A stretch of DNA of 64,000 nt from Eutreptiella sp. 'Long Island Sound 2002' (GCA_964036045.1 OZ038384.1:49886843-49950842), one strand, 5' to 3'; counted from the first letter of the stretch, positions 17,979 to 31,800 are shown. Numbers and translations are program-made. Notes: generated by a model from the letters alone, not told the origin.

Positions 17979-20289
17979 TTAATGAATGTCCTCCTCCTCC
18001 TCATCCATGTCAGCTGCGGCCCATTCCGCGCTGGCCATGGCCAGGTCCCCCATGTGCTCCGGGGCCTCTGGGGTTGCTGCTGGCTGCTGCTGCCCCCCCC
18101 GCCCCCCCGACCCCTCTAGGCGCGTCATGTGGGCCCTCGGGCCCACGGGCTGGCAGTGCCTCCGGCGGGAGCTGCGGGTAGTCCGCTCCCGGAGGCGGTC
18201 CGGGAGGTGGGTGTTGGGCGCGCCCAGCCGGACTCCCTGCCCGTCCTCAGCCACCCCCTCTAGCTCGAGGTCAAAGACCGGCCGTTCGAGGGTGCTGTGG
18301 GCCAGCTAGGCGCAGCGGTGGACGTGAATGTTCACCTTCGACCCAAAAGCCTCCTTGGCGTAGCGCCGGAGCTGCGCATATTCGTCCACCGCTAGACCCA
18401 GTTGCGCTAGGTAGCCCCGGAACCGCACAGAAAGAGTCTGCGACGTGGCCGGTGCGCCCAGTAGGCCAGCGATGTCCGCCACCACCATGGGGCTTGCCTG
18501 CTTGGCCCCCTAGATGCGTACCCCCACATTGCCGGGGGCATCCTGGTCCACGAATCCCGCGAACGGCGACTGGAGTTCCTGGTCCTCCGCGAGGGCCTTC
18601 TAGACCTCCAGGGAGGGCCTGCGGCGCTCCGGCGGCTGCTTGTACCACTGCACGTACGAGGGATGCTGGCATGCGGCGCTTGTGACTATCCACGGCCGGA
18701 AGTGGACGCCCCGGGCTTGGCCATTGGCGCGCATAACCAGCAGTGCCACCTCTGTCGGGAGGTCTGCGGAGACCTCGCCCTTCGACCCCAAGACAGCTGC
18801 TTCCATGGGTGGGGGGGGTGAGGCAAGGCCACCCCATAAACGGCTTGAGGTGCCTCCGGGCGTGGTCCTTGCCGAACGAACCCACAAGGAGCCGGCGCAA
18901 GTCGGCATCCGCCAAAACCGCCGGGTCCAGGACGCAGACGAACCGGACTATGGCAGGGAGTCCGGCGGCGTAGGGTCCACATCCGGGAGTTGGGCCGCCT
19001 CCCGCTTGTTATCTTCCGGGGGACAACCGCAGACGAGTTGCAGTACGTGCCCCGGCGGAGCGGGGTCCGCCACCTCCGGGCCAGCTGTCTCCCAGGGTTG
19101 GCGCTCAATCAAAACCATGCCCTGCAAGGACGTGTCCGCCGACGCCAGGCTGATTTTCGAGCGGTGGAGGGCCTGCAGGAAGGTCGCCAATGTGGGGGCC
19201 GCTTTGCTACCTCCCTGGACGTGCACCAGCGCCGTGACCCGCTGGACGCCGACATGCGACGCAATGGCGGCCGCAGCCGCAAGGTAGGCCTCGTGGACCG
19301 TGCAGCCCACAAGGGCCACACACCACAGGGCCCCCTCTTGGGAGGGTTATCTCCGGTCCGCCGGGTGGTGCCCCGGAACTCACCCTAGTAAAGGCGGTGT
19401 GGCTGCACCGCCATCGTCGAAGGCAACAGGGACGACATGGCAGCAGCCGTGGGCTGTATCGGCGGGCGCGCTGCTTTAGCACAGCCGGCAGAAGCCACCA
19501 CCCGCACCACACCTCGCCGAGATATCCGCCCTGCGGATCGGGTCACCGAGGCGTAGGTCATGCCACTAGGGCTAGCCTCCGAGGGGGGAGGCGGGGGGGG
19601 GGATCCCTCCTCGACGCCCGCCACCCCCCCGAGGACGATATTGTTGTGGGCTACCTTGACGTCCCCTGCGAGGAGGCAAAGGGGTGGACGGGGAGATGCC
19701 CCGACCAGCAAATACATCCATCGCGGTGCTCTAGGCTCTGCCGGCCGCTGCCGTTCCCGGTCAACACGCAAGGGGACCGGGCTGGAGTGGGGGTAGAGCG
19801 CTAGGGCGCGGCCTCAGCTTGTTGCGCCTGGGCGGTCCTGAGACGCCGGTTGGGGTCCCTTCCCGCCGGAGGCCAGACAGGGGCCGCCCGGGATGTGGGG
19901 CCGGCCTTCTTGTTGGCCGTCGTAGTCGTCGTCGTCGTCGGGGCCGGTGCCGCTGCGGTCGCCAAGGACCAGGCCGGGGCTGGCTCGCCCCGTGATTCAG
20001 CCAGCTCACGGCGGAGGGTGTTGATTACGCCCTCGAGAAATGCAAATTGCCGATGTACCGATGCGATCATGGCTTGCTCGGCGGTGGGGGGAGGGGGGGG
20101 TGGCTGGGAAGGTCCACCACCCCCCTTTTGCCCCCAGGAGCGGGAGCGGTTGCGTGCCGCCCCCTCGTCGATGGCTGCGGGCGGAGCGCCCACAAGAAAT
20201 GGAGCCAGTGCCGCACCTATGGCCGTAAGGACTGCGGGGTGCTGTAGGACGGCAGCCCGCTAGGTGGCCACCCCCTCTTGGTCACCCAT
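17979..20289 (-). pseudogene. Retrotransposon ORF1-like protein, broken by stops
   Basis: Starts at ATG 20289 (MGDQEGVAT), meets a TAG at 20263-20261, and continues in frame. Residues around EQAMIASVHRQFAFLEGVIN look like a short coiled coil, followed by an Ala/Pro/Thr-rich linker. After more stops and frame changes the segment 19319-18948 and then 18908-18310 includes RRYAKEAFGSKVNIHVHR. The acidic end (DMDEEEEDIH) stops at 17979. Coiled coil plus basic, possibly nucleic-acid-binding region upstream of EN-RT is typical for a LINE ORF1 protein, which packages the RNA. No zinc knuckle was found. The role is inferred from position and composition. Confidence 0.5.
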
Positions 20290-22812
20290 CGTGCTCAAGG
20301 CGCTCGGGCGAAGGAAAGGGAAAACACAGAAGCGTTATAGCAAGACAAGAAAGTTGTAGCTGAGCTAGGCAGCCTCACCACGTGCAGGTGCACAACAAGA
20401 GGCCTGAAAGAAACACAAAGTGGGTCTAGAACATGCTTTACATAGCATATTTCATCATTGTGAGTAATCGTAATGTCAATTTTTTAGCAAAAAAATTTCC
20501 ATTTTTGACCTCTAGAGGGTGGAAAAGTGCTTTGCACATACACCAAATGCCATTGAACCACCTACAAATAGCAATTTTGAAGCTTTTGGGGGGGGCATAG
20601 CTCGGGCTAGATGGGCCCAGTGGCCACTACGTGGGTCCCCATGGGCGCTCAAGTACCGATATTGTCACCAAATGATCACCCAAAGCCATCCTAGGGGCAA
20701 CAAATAGGGTTGAGAAAAAGTCAACCTGTGAAAATTCTATTGCCTTCGGTAAGTCCACCTCGCGGAGAATCTACCCCAAGCAATAGACAACCAAAATAGG
20801 GTAAAAACTACATAAATACGGGCTCAAACATGCTTTACGTATCTTGGATGGTCATTTTGGGTTATCACAAGATCCAAAAAAAAGTTTTGAAAAATTCGAT
20901 TTTTGAGCGGTATAGGCTGAAAAACTGCATAAGCACGTTGTGTACCCAATCCCGTTTGACCCCCCCCCCCCCCCGCACCCAATATCCAACTAAAGTGAAA
21001 AACACATAAATACGGCCTAAAACATGCTTTGCATACCTTGGATGGTCATATTGTGTGGTCACCACATCAAAAAAATAAGTTTCAAAAACTTCGATTTTTG
21101 AGCTGTTGAGGGTGAAAAAATGCACAAGCAAGTTGTGTACAAATCCCTGGGGAGAGCCCCCCCCCCCCCCCCCGCTCCAACCAAATGCGCAAATGTGAAA
21201 ATGTGAAATGTGAAAAACACATAAGTGAAATGTGAAAAACACATAAGGACGGCCTAAAACATGCTTTACATACCTTGGGTGGTCACATTGTGTGGTCACA
21301 ATATCAAAAAAATAACTTTCGGAAACTTCAATTTTTGAGCAGCCCAGGGTGAAGTCCTTCATGAGCAAGTTGTGCACGGGCCCATTCACGAATGTAAGCC
21401 ATTATTGGTGGAAACAGTAATTTCGCGTTTTTGGCACAGGTTTTGAACGGCCATAAGCAAGCCTGGAGACTGCAAAAAAAAAAGTCCTTTCGTATCCTAG
21501 TAGATATACACTGTAACAACATCCCCACTCACACCCCTGAGAGTGGGGACCACAGGGTCACCAAAGTCGCCAAAACTGCCAACATACCAAAAGTGGCTAA
21601 AAAGTGCATAAATTGCATAAGCTCGTCCCACTCTGCCCCATACAAACCCTATGGACTCGGGAGCCGGAAACACTTTTTCGGCTCAAAATCGAAAAAAGCA
21701 AAAAGATTCCTGATTTTCGACCCAAAAAAGGGGGGGGGGGTTATCCCCCCCCCCATCCCCCCCACCCGCCTCAAAACCTCAAAAAAGTGGGTTTCAAGTG
21801 GGGGGGTCTAGAGGGGTTCCGACCAAAAACTCATTGGGGGATGCGTTTGTTGGACAAAATAATGATTCTACAAGGGGTTAAACTAACACTTCAACCCCTT
21901 GGGGTAGGGTACGCAAATAGGCCCGAAAAGGCCCAAAATGGGGGGTATGTGGCATTTTCCCCTATATACCTTGCTTTGATCTAACAACCTCTGCGAGTGA
22001 ATTTTTCAAGTGCCACTAAACAGCCTACGCAAGAGCAAACTTTGGGGCTTTCGGAGGGCCCATGGCATGGGCTACATAGGCCTAGCAGCCACTACGTGGG
22101 TCCCCATGGGTGCTCAAGTACGCGTATTGTCACCAAATGATCACCCAAACCCATCCTAGGGGCAACGAAAGGGTTTCATGAAAAATTGAATTTCAAAAAA
22201 GTTTCACGCCACTAAACAGCCTATCCGGCGTGAAAACGGCTAAGTCCTCACTGGCAAGGGGCCATATGGTGGGGGCCGACTGGGGGTACCCGGAGTTGGG
22301 GCCTGAGACCCCCACCATGGGTTAGGGGGTCCATATACAAGAAAAAAGTTCTTCAGGACCCAGGTCCAAATACAGACACAACGGCCACAATACGCAAAGA
22401 AGTTTTGACCCCCCCCCCCAAAAAGGGGTACCCAGGTGTGGGGGGGGGGGGGGGTACGGGGGTGAAAATCCAAAACAAAATCATTGGGGGATCATTTTTG
22501 GTCCCAAAATGATGATTTTACAAGGGGTTAGACGTCAGAAATCATACATTGGGGTATGCTGCGCGAACGACCCCAAAACAGGGGGACATACGACGCTCGC
22601 GCCTGCGCTTGATCTAACAATCTCTCTTCGAGGTGATTCAAAATTCAACAAAAAAACCCTCCCACTTGGTCTGGGTGAGTGGGTTGGGAGGGGCGAGGGT
22701 GGGGGGCCAGCACATCAATCTGTTGCGGACAGGTCACCACAGGGCGTGCTGCAGGTGTTGCAGGGCAGGAGCCCCAGAGCTTCGATCTGGGGCTGCTGCA
22801 TAGCATATTTTG
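20290..22812. repeat. Non-coding dispersed repeats with poly(C) runs
   Basis: A unit of about 200 bp with AACATGCTTTACATACCTTG, GTGGTCAC, CGATTTTTGAGC and GCACAAGCAAGTTGTG recurs near 20430, 20830, 21020 and 21255. The later copies are separated by C runs of 14-17 bases. A second block containing CCACTACGTGGGTCCCCATG and GTCACCAAATGATCACCC occurs at about 20620-20710 and 22090-22175. Two further blocks (21835-21990 and 22480-22620) share GATTNTACAAGGGGTTA and CTTTGATCTAACAA-type strings. No gene supported. Confidence 0.7.
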
Positions 22813-23297
22813 TCAACTTGTCAAACTGTCAACCTTTTTTTCGGTTTTTGGGATAGTTTTGAAATCCGCATTTAATTCCAAGCATTTTAAAATTGCACAA
22901 ATGGCGGATGTGAATAACCATTCCCCACGAGTGAAAGCCAAATCCACTTCATCCCTGAATTGCTCATCAAAGCTCTCGTCATCATGACATGCTGTACCCT
23001 TTCCATATCTGTATTTCTTATCCAGGAGTACAAGTGATGTCATGGGCTGTCCAAAAACACCCTGGGCAGGTGCATTTCTCAGGAGACCAACTGCAAGAGC
23101 CCATGCGCGCAAATATATGCATGCGGAAAATGGGTCAAGGACCAGAAAGGGAACGTGCAGGAGGTGGCGGGTCAAGTGCAGATGTATGGTAAAGAAGATA
23201 CTTTGCGCAGCTCTTTCTCCCTCTGTTTGGCTTTTTTCTTGGCATGAGAGGACTTTGGCTTAGAGACCTCCTCCTCTTCATCCTCATCATCATTCAT
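22813..23297 (-). CDS. Small two-exon gene of unknown function
   Basis: Exon 1 (23297-23202) encodes MNDDEDEEEEVSKPKS followed by a Lys-rich stretch ending KELRK. An intron with donor GTATCTTC and acceptor CTGCCCAG (23201-23062, 140 bp) joins in phase 0 to exon 2. Exon 2 reads GVFGQPMTSLVLLDKKYRYG...RGEWLFTSAICAILKCLEL and ends DSLTS before the stop at 22813. The predicted product is about 114 residues: an acidic-then-basic head and a compact second half. No family recognised. It may be a host gene or the end of an unrecognised element. The spliced frame and biased composition support coding. Confidence 0.45.
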
Positions 23298-24405
23298 GTT
23301 CCTGTGTACATGCACAGTGATGGGTAAACGCCACGGGGGAAGTTCAGTTCAACTCCGGTTGCCAACCGCCGCGGTGTGAGCAACGAAGGGAGGGGGGGGG
23401 GATTCTGCACTTTGAGGCACCTCCCTTCCAATTCCCCATTTCATTCTGAGCAGTTTAGATTTCTACAGGGTGGGGGTTGGGGGGTTGCATCACATTCCCC
23501 ATTCACCATCCGCAACACCCCACAGACCTTTGGCACGGCACATGTTGCTCAAACGCAAAGCACGGAATTTTTTTTTGGACCCAAAAATCTTGGCATCATT
23601 CCCAGTGTTGCTAGCAAACATTCCGCTAATTCTCTTGGCAACATGATGAGCAAACGCTTGGACCACCCCTAGGGATGCTAAAAATCAGAAGCGATTTTCC
23701 GACCAAAATCCCGACCGACGTTGGGGGCAAGTGTTCCTAGGGATGCACGATTTCCGACCAAATCGGTCATGATGACAAAACACATACCACCCCCCCCACA
23801 CACACCATGATTGGGCCTTGATTTTGGGTCGAAAAAAGACCTATCCCCCCAACACCAACCCCTAGACACCCACCCATAGATAGGAAAATACTGCACAATG
23901 CTTCACCACTCCTCAAAGAGAAGGTGCCCCGCCTACCATGGCTAGGGGTGGCCAATCATAGGTCCCCGATCTTGGGACCGACTCACGGAGCGCTGAATCC
24001 CCCCCACCTAGCCCCTGGTTAGTCTCGTTCGAAGGGTTCGCCCAAGTACCCTGGTTAGCCCTCCCTCGCAAAGGTTAGTGGTCAGTCTTAGCTATGGGTA
24101 TAAAGTCTGAAGTCTGAAATCTGATTTGGCATCTCGTGTCAAGGACATAAAACAGAACACATCTCAGCAAAAGTCTGATAAAAGTGTGGTACCCGCCCCC
24201 TCCCTTCCTTCCTTCCTGTCCGAAAGGGACAAGAAAAAGTCTGGCACTCCCCCTCCCCCAACACAGCCACCCACCACAAAAAAAACCATCATGAAAATTG
24301 AAAGTTGGGAAGAATGGGAGTCCATGCAACACAGGGGAACCAGCCCCCCCGAAAAGAAAAAAAAGGGTGGAAAATGGGGCATTGGGGAAAATGGGAGTCT
24401 GGGAA
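23298..24405. other. Non-coding stretch
   Basis: No gene supported. It has short direct repeats (CCTAGGGATGC with TTTTCCGACCAAA or TTTCCGACCAAA at about 23669 and 23737) and a doubled AGTCTGA motif at 24105-24125, close to AGCTATGGGTATA. That motif pair recurs inverted near 36370-36420. Confidence 0.5.
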
Positions 24406-24596
24406 AAATATTCCACTGAGGTGGTGTACCTCCCCCCCCTGTGGATTAATATTCCATTGAGGTGGTGTACCTCCCCCTCTAGATAAATATTCCACTGAAG
24501 TGGTGTACCCCCCCCCCTGTGGACAAATATTCCACTGAGGTGGTGTACACCCCCCCTCTGGATAGATATTCCACTGAGGTGGTGCACCCCCCTGCT
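24406..24596. repeat. Minisatellite, about five 37-40-bp units
   Basis: Units of AAATATTCCACTGAGGTGG followed by TGTACC and a C run. Five copies in tandem with small differences. Confidence 0.85.
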
Positions 24597-25893
24597 ATGC
24601 GCCAATTCCTATGGGGGTCTGGACCCCCAAAATAATTGACGCGACCCTATGCGTCAATTCCTATGGGGGTCTAGACCCCCAAAAAAATTGACGCGACCCT
24701 ATGCGTCAATTCCTAAGGGGGGTCTAGACCCCCAAAATAATTGACGCGACCCTATGCGCCAATTCCTACGGGGGTCTGGACCCCCAAAACAATTGACGCG
24801 ACCCTATGCGTCAATTCCTAAGGGGGGTCTAGACCCCCAAAATAATTGACGCGACCCTATGCGCCAATTTCTATGGGGGTCTAGACCCCCAAAATAATTG
24901 ACGCGACCCTATGCGTCAATTCCTACGGGGGTCTAGACCCGAAAAAATTATTGATGCGACCCTATGCATCAATTCCTATGGGGGTCTAGACCCCCAAAAT
25001 AATTGACGTGACCCAATGCGTCAATTCCTAGGGGGGTCCAGACCCCCAAAATAATTGACGCGACCCTATGCGCCAATTCCTACGGGGGTCTGGACCCCCA
25101 AAACAATTGACGCGACCCTATGCGTCAATTCCTAAGGGGGGTCTAGACCCCCAAAATAATTGACGCGACCCTATGCGCCAATTTCTATGGGGGTCTAGAC
25201 CCCCAAAATAATTGACGCGACCCTATGCGTCAATTCCTACGGGGGTCTAGACCCGAAAAAATTATTGATGCGACCCTATGCATCAATTCGTATGGGGGTC
25301 TAGACCCCCAAAATAATTGACGTGACCCAATGCGTCAATTCCTAGGGGGGTCTAGACCCACAAAAAAATTGACGCGACCCTATGCGTCAATTCCTAGGGG
25401 GGTCTAGATCCCCAAAAAAATTGACGCGACCCTATGCGCCAATTCCTACGGGGGTCTGGACCCACAAAATAATTGACGCGACCCTATGCGTCAATTCCTA
25501 AGGGGGGTCTAGACCCCCAAAATTATTGACGCGACCCTATGCGTCAATTCCTAAGGGGGGTCTGGACCCCCAAAATAATTGACGCCACCCTATGCGCCAA
25601 TTTCTATGGGGGTCTAGACCCCCAAAATAATTGACGCGACCCTATGCGTCAATTCCTACGGGGGTCTAGACCACAAAAATAATTGATGCGACCCTATGCA
25701 TCAATTCGTATGGGGGTCTAGACCCCCAAAATCATTGACGCGACCCAATGCGTCAATTCCTAGGGGGGTCTAGACCCCCAAAATAGATTACGCGACCCTA
25801 TGCGTCAATTCCTATGGGGGTCTGGACCCCCAAAATAATTGACGCGACCCTATGCGTCAATTCCTAGGGGGGTCTAGACCCCCAAAATAATTG
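24597..25893. repeat. Satellite of about 52-54-bp units, each with two inverted repeats (about 24 copies)
   Basis: Each unit has GGGGGTCTAGACCCCC, a 16-bp palindrome, followed by AAAATAATTGACGCG...GCGTCAATTCCTA, whose TTGACGC and GCGTCAA arms form a second dyad. Variants (TATGCATCAA with GATGCGA, or TGGACCCCC) recur in the same order, so blocks of several units have been duplicated together. Confidence 0.9.
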
Positions 25894-28800
25894 ACACACA
25901 CACAGGGGTCAAATAATTCACGGAGGGGTCAAATAATTCACGGAGGGGTCAAATAATTCACGGAGGGGGGTCAAATAATTCACGGAGGGGTGAAATAATT
26001 CACGGAGGGGTAAATAATTCACGGAGGGGTCAAATAATTCACGGAGGGGGGTAAACAATGCACGGAGGGGTAAAATAATTCACGGAGGGGGGTAAACAAT
26101 TCACGGAGGGGTCAAATAATTCACGGAGGGGGGTAAACAATTCACGGAGGGGTCAAATAATTCACGGAGGGGGGTAAACAATTCACAGAGGGGTCAAATA
26201 ATTCACGGAGGGGGGTAAATAATTCACGGAGGGGTAAAATAATTCACGGAGGGGGGTAAATAATTCACAGAGGGGTAAAATAATTCACGGAGGGGGGTAA
26301 AGAATTCACGGAGGGGTAAAATAATTCACGGAGGGGGGTAAATAATTCACAGAGGGGTAAAATAATTCACGGAGGGGGGTAAAACAATTCACGGAGGGGT
26401 AAAATAATTCACGGAGGGGGGTAAACAATTCACGGAGGGGTGAAATAATTCACGGAGGGGGGTAAATAGTTCACGGAGGGGTGAAATAATTCACGGAGGG
26501 GGGTAAACAATTCACGGAGGGGTAAAATAATTCACGGAGGGGGGTAAACAATTCACGGAGGGGTGAAATAATTCATGGAGGGGGGTAAATAATTCACGGA
26601 GGGGTCAAATAATTCACGGAGGGGGGTAAAAAATTCACGGAGGGGTAAAATAATTCACGGAGGGGGGTAAACAATTCACGGAGGGGTGAAAAAATTCACG
26701 GAGGGGGGTAAATAATTCACGGAGGGGTAAAATAATTCACGGAGGGGGGTAAATAATTCACGGAGGGGTAAAATAATTCACGGAGGGGGGTAAATAATTC
26801 ACGGAGGGGTGAGATAATTCACGGAGGGGGGTAAACAATTCACGGAGCGGTAAAATAATTCACGGAGGGGGGTAAACAATTCACAGAGGGGTCAAATAAT
26901 TCACGGAGGGGGGTAAATAATTCACAGAGGGGTCAAATAATTCACGGAGGGGGGTAAACAATTCACGGAGGGGTAAAATAATTCACGGAGGGGGGTAAAC
27001 AATTCACGGAGGGGTCAAATAATTCACGGAGGGGGGTAAATAATTCACGGAGGGGTGAAAGAATTCACGGAGGGGGGTAAACAATTCACGGAGGGGTAAA
27101 ATAATTCACGAAGGGGTGAAATAATTCACGGAGGGGGGTAAATAATTCACGGAGGGGTAAATAATTCACGGAGGGGGGTAAACAATTCACAGAGGGGTCA
27201 AATAATTCACGGAGGGGGGTAAACAATGCACGGAGGGGTGAAATAATTCACGGAGGGGGGTAAATAATTCACGGAGGGGTGAAATAATTCACGGAGGGGG
27301 GTAAACAATTCACGGAGGGGTAAAATAATTCACGGAGGGGTGAAATAATTCACGGAGGGGGGTAAATAATTCACGGAGGGGTAAAAAAGTTCACGGAGGG
27401 GGGTAAATAATTCACGGAGGGGTAAAATAATTCGGGGAGGGGGGTAAATAATTCACGGAGGGGTAAAATAATTCACGGAGGGGGGTAAATAATTCACGGA
27501 GGGGTAAAATAATTCACGGACGGGGGTAAACAATTCACAGAGGGGTAAAATAATTCACGGAGGGGGGTAAACAATTCACGGAGGGGTCAAATGATTCACG
27601 GAGGGGGGTAAACAATTCATGGAGGGGTGAAATAATTCACGGAGGGGGGTAAATAATTCACGGAGGGGTAAAATCATTCACGGAGGGGGGTAAATAATTC
27701 ACGGAGGGGTAAGATAATTCACGGAGGGGGGTAAATAATTCACGGAGGGGTAAAATATTTCACGGAGGGGGGTAAACAATTCACAGAGGGGTAAAATAAT
27801 TCACGGAGGGGGGTAAATAATTCAAGGAGGGGTAAAATAATTCACGGAGGGGGGTAAACAATTCACGGAGGGGTCAAATAATTCACGGAGGGAAGTAAAC
27901 AATTCACGGAGGGGTAAAATAATTCACGGAGGGGGTAAACAATTCACGGAGGGGTAAAATAATTCACGGAGGGGGGTAAACAATTCACGGAGCGGTAAAA
28001 TAATTCACGGAGGGGGGTAAACAATTCACAGAGGGGTCAAATAATTCACGGAGGGGGGTAAATAATTCACAGAGGGGTCAAATAATTCACGGAGGGGGGT
28101 AAATAATTCACGGAGGGGTAAAATAATTCACGGAGGGCGGTAAACAATTCACGGAGGGGTCAAATAATTCACGGAGGGGGGTAAATAATTCACGGAGGGG
28201 GGTAAACAATTCACGGAGGGGGTTAAACAATTCACGGAGTGGTAAAATAATTCACGAAGGGGTGAAATAATTCACGGAGGGGGGTAAATAATTCACGGAG
28301 GGGTAAATAATTCACGGAGGGGGGTAAACAATTCACAGAGGGGTCAAATAATTCACGGAGGGGGGTAAACAATGCACGGAGGGGTGAAATAATTCACGGA
28401 GGGGGGTAAATACTTCACGGAGGGGTGAAATAATTCACGGAGGGGGGTAAACAATTCACGGAGGGGTAAAATAATTCACGGAGGGGTGAAATAATTCACG
28501 GAGGGGGGTAAATAATTCACGGAGGGGTAAAAAAATTCACGGAGGGGGGTAAATAATTCACGGAGGGGTAAAATAATTCAGGGAGGGGGGTAAATAATTC
28601 ACGGAGGGGTAAAATAATTCACGGAGGGGGGTAAATAATTCACGGAGGGGTAAAATAATTCACGGAGGGGGGTAAACAATTCACGGAGGGGTGAAATAAT
28701 TCATGGAGGGGGGTAAATAATTCACGGAGGGGTCAAATAATTCACGGAGGGGGGTAAAAAATTCACGGAGGGGTAAAATAATTCACGGAGGGAAGTAAAC

Positions 28801-31800
28801 AATTCACGGAGGGGTGAAATAATTCACGGAGGGGGGTAAATAATTCACGGAGGGGTAAAATAATTCACGGAGGGGGGTAAATAATTCACGGAGGGGTAAA
28901 ATAATTCACGGAGGGGGGTAAATAATTCACGGAGGGGTGAGATAATTCACGGAGGGGGGTAAACAATTCACGGAGCGGTAAAATAATTCACGGAGGGGGG
29001 TAAATAATTCACAGGGGGGTCAAATAATTCACGGAGGGGGGTAAATAATTCACAGAGGGGTCAAATAATTCACGGAGGGGGGTAAACAATTCACGGAGGG
29101 GTAAAATAATTCACGGAGGGGGGTAAACAATTCACGGAGGGGTCAAATAATTCACGGAGGGGTGAAATAATTCACGGAGGGGGGTAAATAATTCACGGAG
29201 GGGTAAATAATTCACGGAGGGGGGTAAACAATTCACAGAGGGGTCAAATAATTCACGGAGGGGGGTAAACAATGCACGGAGGGGTGAAATAATTCACGGA
29301 GGGGGGTAAATAATTCACGGAGGGGTGAAATAATTCACGGAGGGGGGTAAACAATTCACGGAGGGGTAAAATAATTCACGGAGGGGTGAAATAATTCACG
29401 GAGGGGGGTAAATAATTCACGGAGGGGTAAAAAAGTTCACGGAGGGGGGTAAATAATTCACGGAGGGGTAAAATAATTCGGGGAGGGGGGTAAATAATTC
29501 ACGGAGGGGTAAAACAATTCACGGAGGGGGGTAAATAATTCACGGAGGGGTAAAATAATTCACGGAGGGGGGTAAACAATTCACAGAGGGGTAAAATAAT
29601 TCACGGAGGGGGGTAAACAATTCACGGAGGGGTCAAATAATTCACGGAGGGGGGTAAACAATTCATGGAGGGGTGAAATAATTCACGGAGGGGGGTAAAT
29701 AATTCACGGAGGGGTAAAATCATTCACGGAGGGGGGTAAATAATTCACGGAGGGGTAAGATAATTCACGGAGGGGGGTAAATAATTCACGGAGGGGTAAA
29801 ATATTTCACGGAGGGGGGTAAACAATTCACAGAGGGGTAAAACAATTCACGGAGGGGGGTAAATAATTCAAGGAGGGGTAAAATAATTCACGGAGGGGGG
29901 TAAACAATTCACGGAGGGGTCAAATAATTCACGGAGGGAAGTAAACAATTCACGGGGGGGTAAAATAATTCACGGAGGGGGTAAACAATTCACGGAGGGG
30001 TAAAATAATTCACGGAGGGGGGTAAACAATTCACGGAGCGGTAAAATAATTCACGGAGGGGGGTAAACAATTCACAGAGGGGTCAAATAATTCACGGAGG
30101 GGGGTAAATAATTCACAGAGGGGTCAAATAATTCACGGAGGGGGGTAAATAATTGACGGAGGGGTAAAATAATTCACGGAGGGCGGTAAACAATTCACGG
30201 AGGGGTCAAATAATTCACGGAGGGGGGTAAATAATTCACGGAGGGGGGTAAACAATTCACGGAGGGGGTTAAACAATTCACGGAGTGGTAAAATAATTCA
30301 CGAAGGGGTGAAATAATTCACGGAGGGGGGTAAATAATTCACGGAGGGGTAAATAATTCACGGAGGGGGGTAAACAATTCACAGAGGGGTCAAATAATTC
30401 ACGGAGGGGGGTAAACAATGCACGGAGGGGTGAAATAATTCACGGAGGGGGGTAAATAATTCACGGAGGGGTGAAATAATTCACGGAGGGGGGTAAACAA
30501 TTCACGGAGGGGTAAAATAATTCACGGAGGGGTGAAATAATTCACGGAGGGGGGTGAATAATTCACGGAGGGGTAAAAAAATTCACGGAGGGGGGTAAAT
30601 AATTCACGGAGGGGTAAAATAATTCAGGGAGGGGGGTAAATAATTCACGGAGGGGTAAAATAATTCACGGAGGGGGGTAAATAATTCACGGAGGGGTAAA
30701 ATAATTCACGGAGGGGGGTAAACAATTCACAGAGGGGTAAAATAATTCACGGAGGGGGGTAAACAATTCACGGAGGGGTCAAATAATTCACGGAGGGGGG
30801 TAAACAATTCATGGAGGGGTGAAATAATTCACGGAGGGGGGTAAATAATTCACGGAGGGGTAAAATCATTCACGGAGGGGGGTAAATAATTCACGGAGGG
30901 GTAAGATGATTCACGGAGGGGGGTAAAGGATTCACGGAGGGGTAAAATATTTCACGGAGGGGGGTAAACAATTCACAGAGGGGTAAAATAATTCACGGAG
31001 GGGGGTAAATAATTCAAGGAGGGGTAAAAAAATTCACGGAGGGGGGTAAACAATTCACGGAGGGGTCAAATAATTCACGGAGGGAAGTAAACAATTCACG
31101 GAGGGGTAAAATAATTCACGGAGGGGGTAAACAATTCACGGAGGGGTCAAATAATTCACGGAGGGGGGTAAATAATTCACGGAGGGGGGTAAACAATTCA
31201 CGGAGGGGGTTAAACAATTCACGGAGTGGTAAAATAATTCACGAAGGGGTGAAATAATTCACGGAGGGGGGTAAATAATTCACGGAGGGGTAAATAATTC
31301 ACGGAGGGGGGTAAACAATTCACAGAGGGGTCAAATAATTCACGGAGGGGGGTAAACAATGCACGGAGGGGTGAAATAATTCACGGAGGGGGGTAAATAA
31401 TTCACGGAGGGGTGAAATAATTCACGGAGGGGGGTAAACAATTCACGGAGGGGTAAAATAATTCACGGAGGGGTGAAATAATTCACGGAGGGGGGTAAAT
31501 AATTCACGGAGGGGTAAAAAAATTCACGGAGGGGGGTAAATAATTCACGGAGGGGTAAAATAATTCAGGGAGGGGGGTAAATAATTCACGGAGGGGTAAA
31601 ATAATTCACGGAGGGGGGTAAATAATTCACGGAGGGGTAAAATAATTCACGGAGGGGGGTAAACAATTCACAGAGGGGTAAAATAATTCACGGAGGGGGG
31701 TAAACAATTCACGGAGGGGTCAAATAATTCACGGAGGGGGGTAAACAATTCATGGAGGGGTGAAATAATTCACGGAGGGGGGTAAATAATTCACGGAGGG

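Larger units (their letters stand above)
1..20289 (-). mobile_element. Decayed non-LTR (LINE-type) retrotransposon, split by three nested insertions
   Basis: A GC-rich minus-strand coding stretch runs from an ATG at 20289 to the window edge. In order it holds a coiled-coil ORF1-like protein, an apurinic endonuclease-like segment containing HPHPGP, a reverse transcriptase with its catalytic YADD, and a C-terminal CxxC-H-C zinc motif. That is the usual order of a two-ORF LINE. It is interrupted by element E (1534-5501), element A1 (5618-12138) and element D (15883-17874). In-frame TAG, TGA and TAA codons recur in every part, so the copy is dead. The 3' end lies outside the window and no poly(A) tail or target duplication could be checked. 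The LINE clade is not resolved. Confidence 0.8.
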
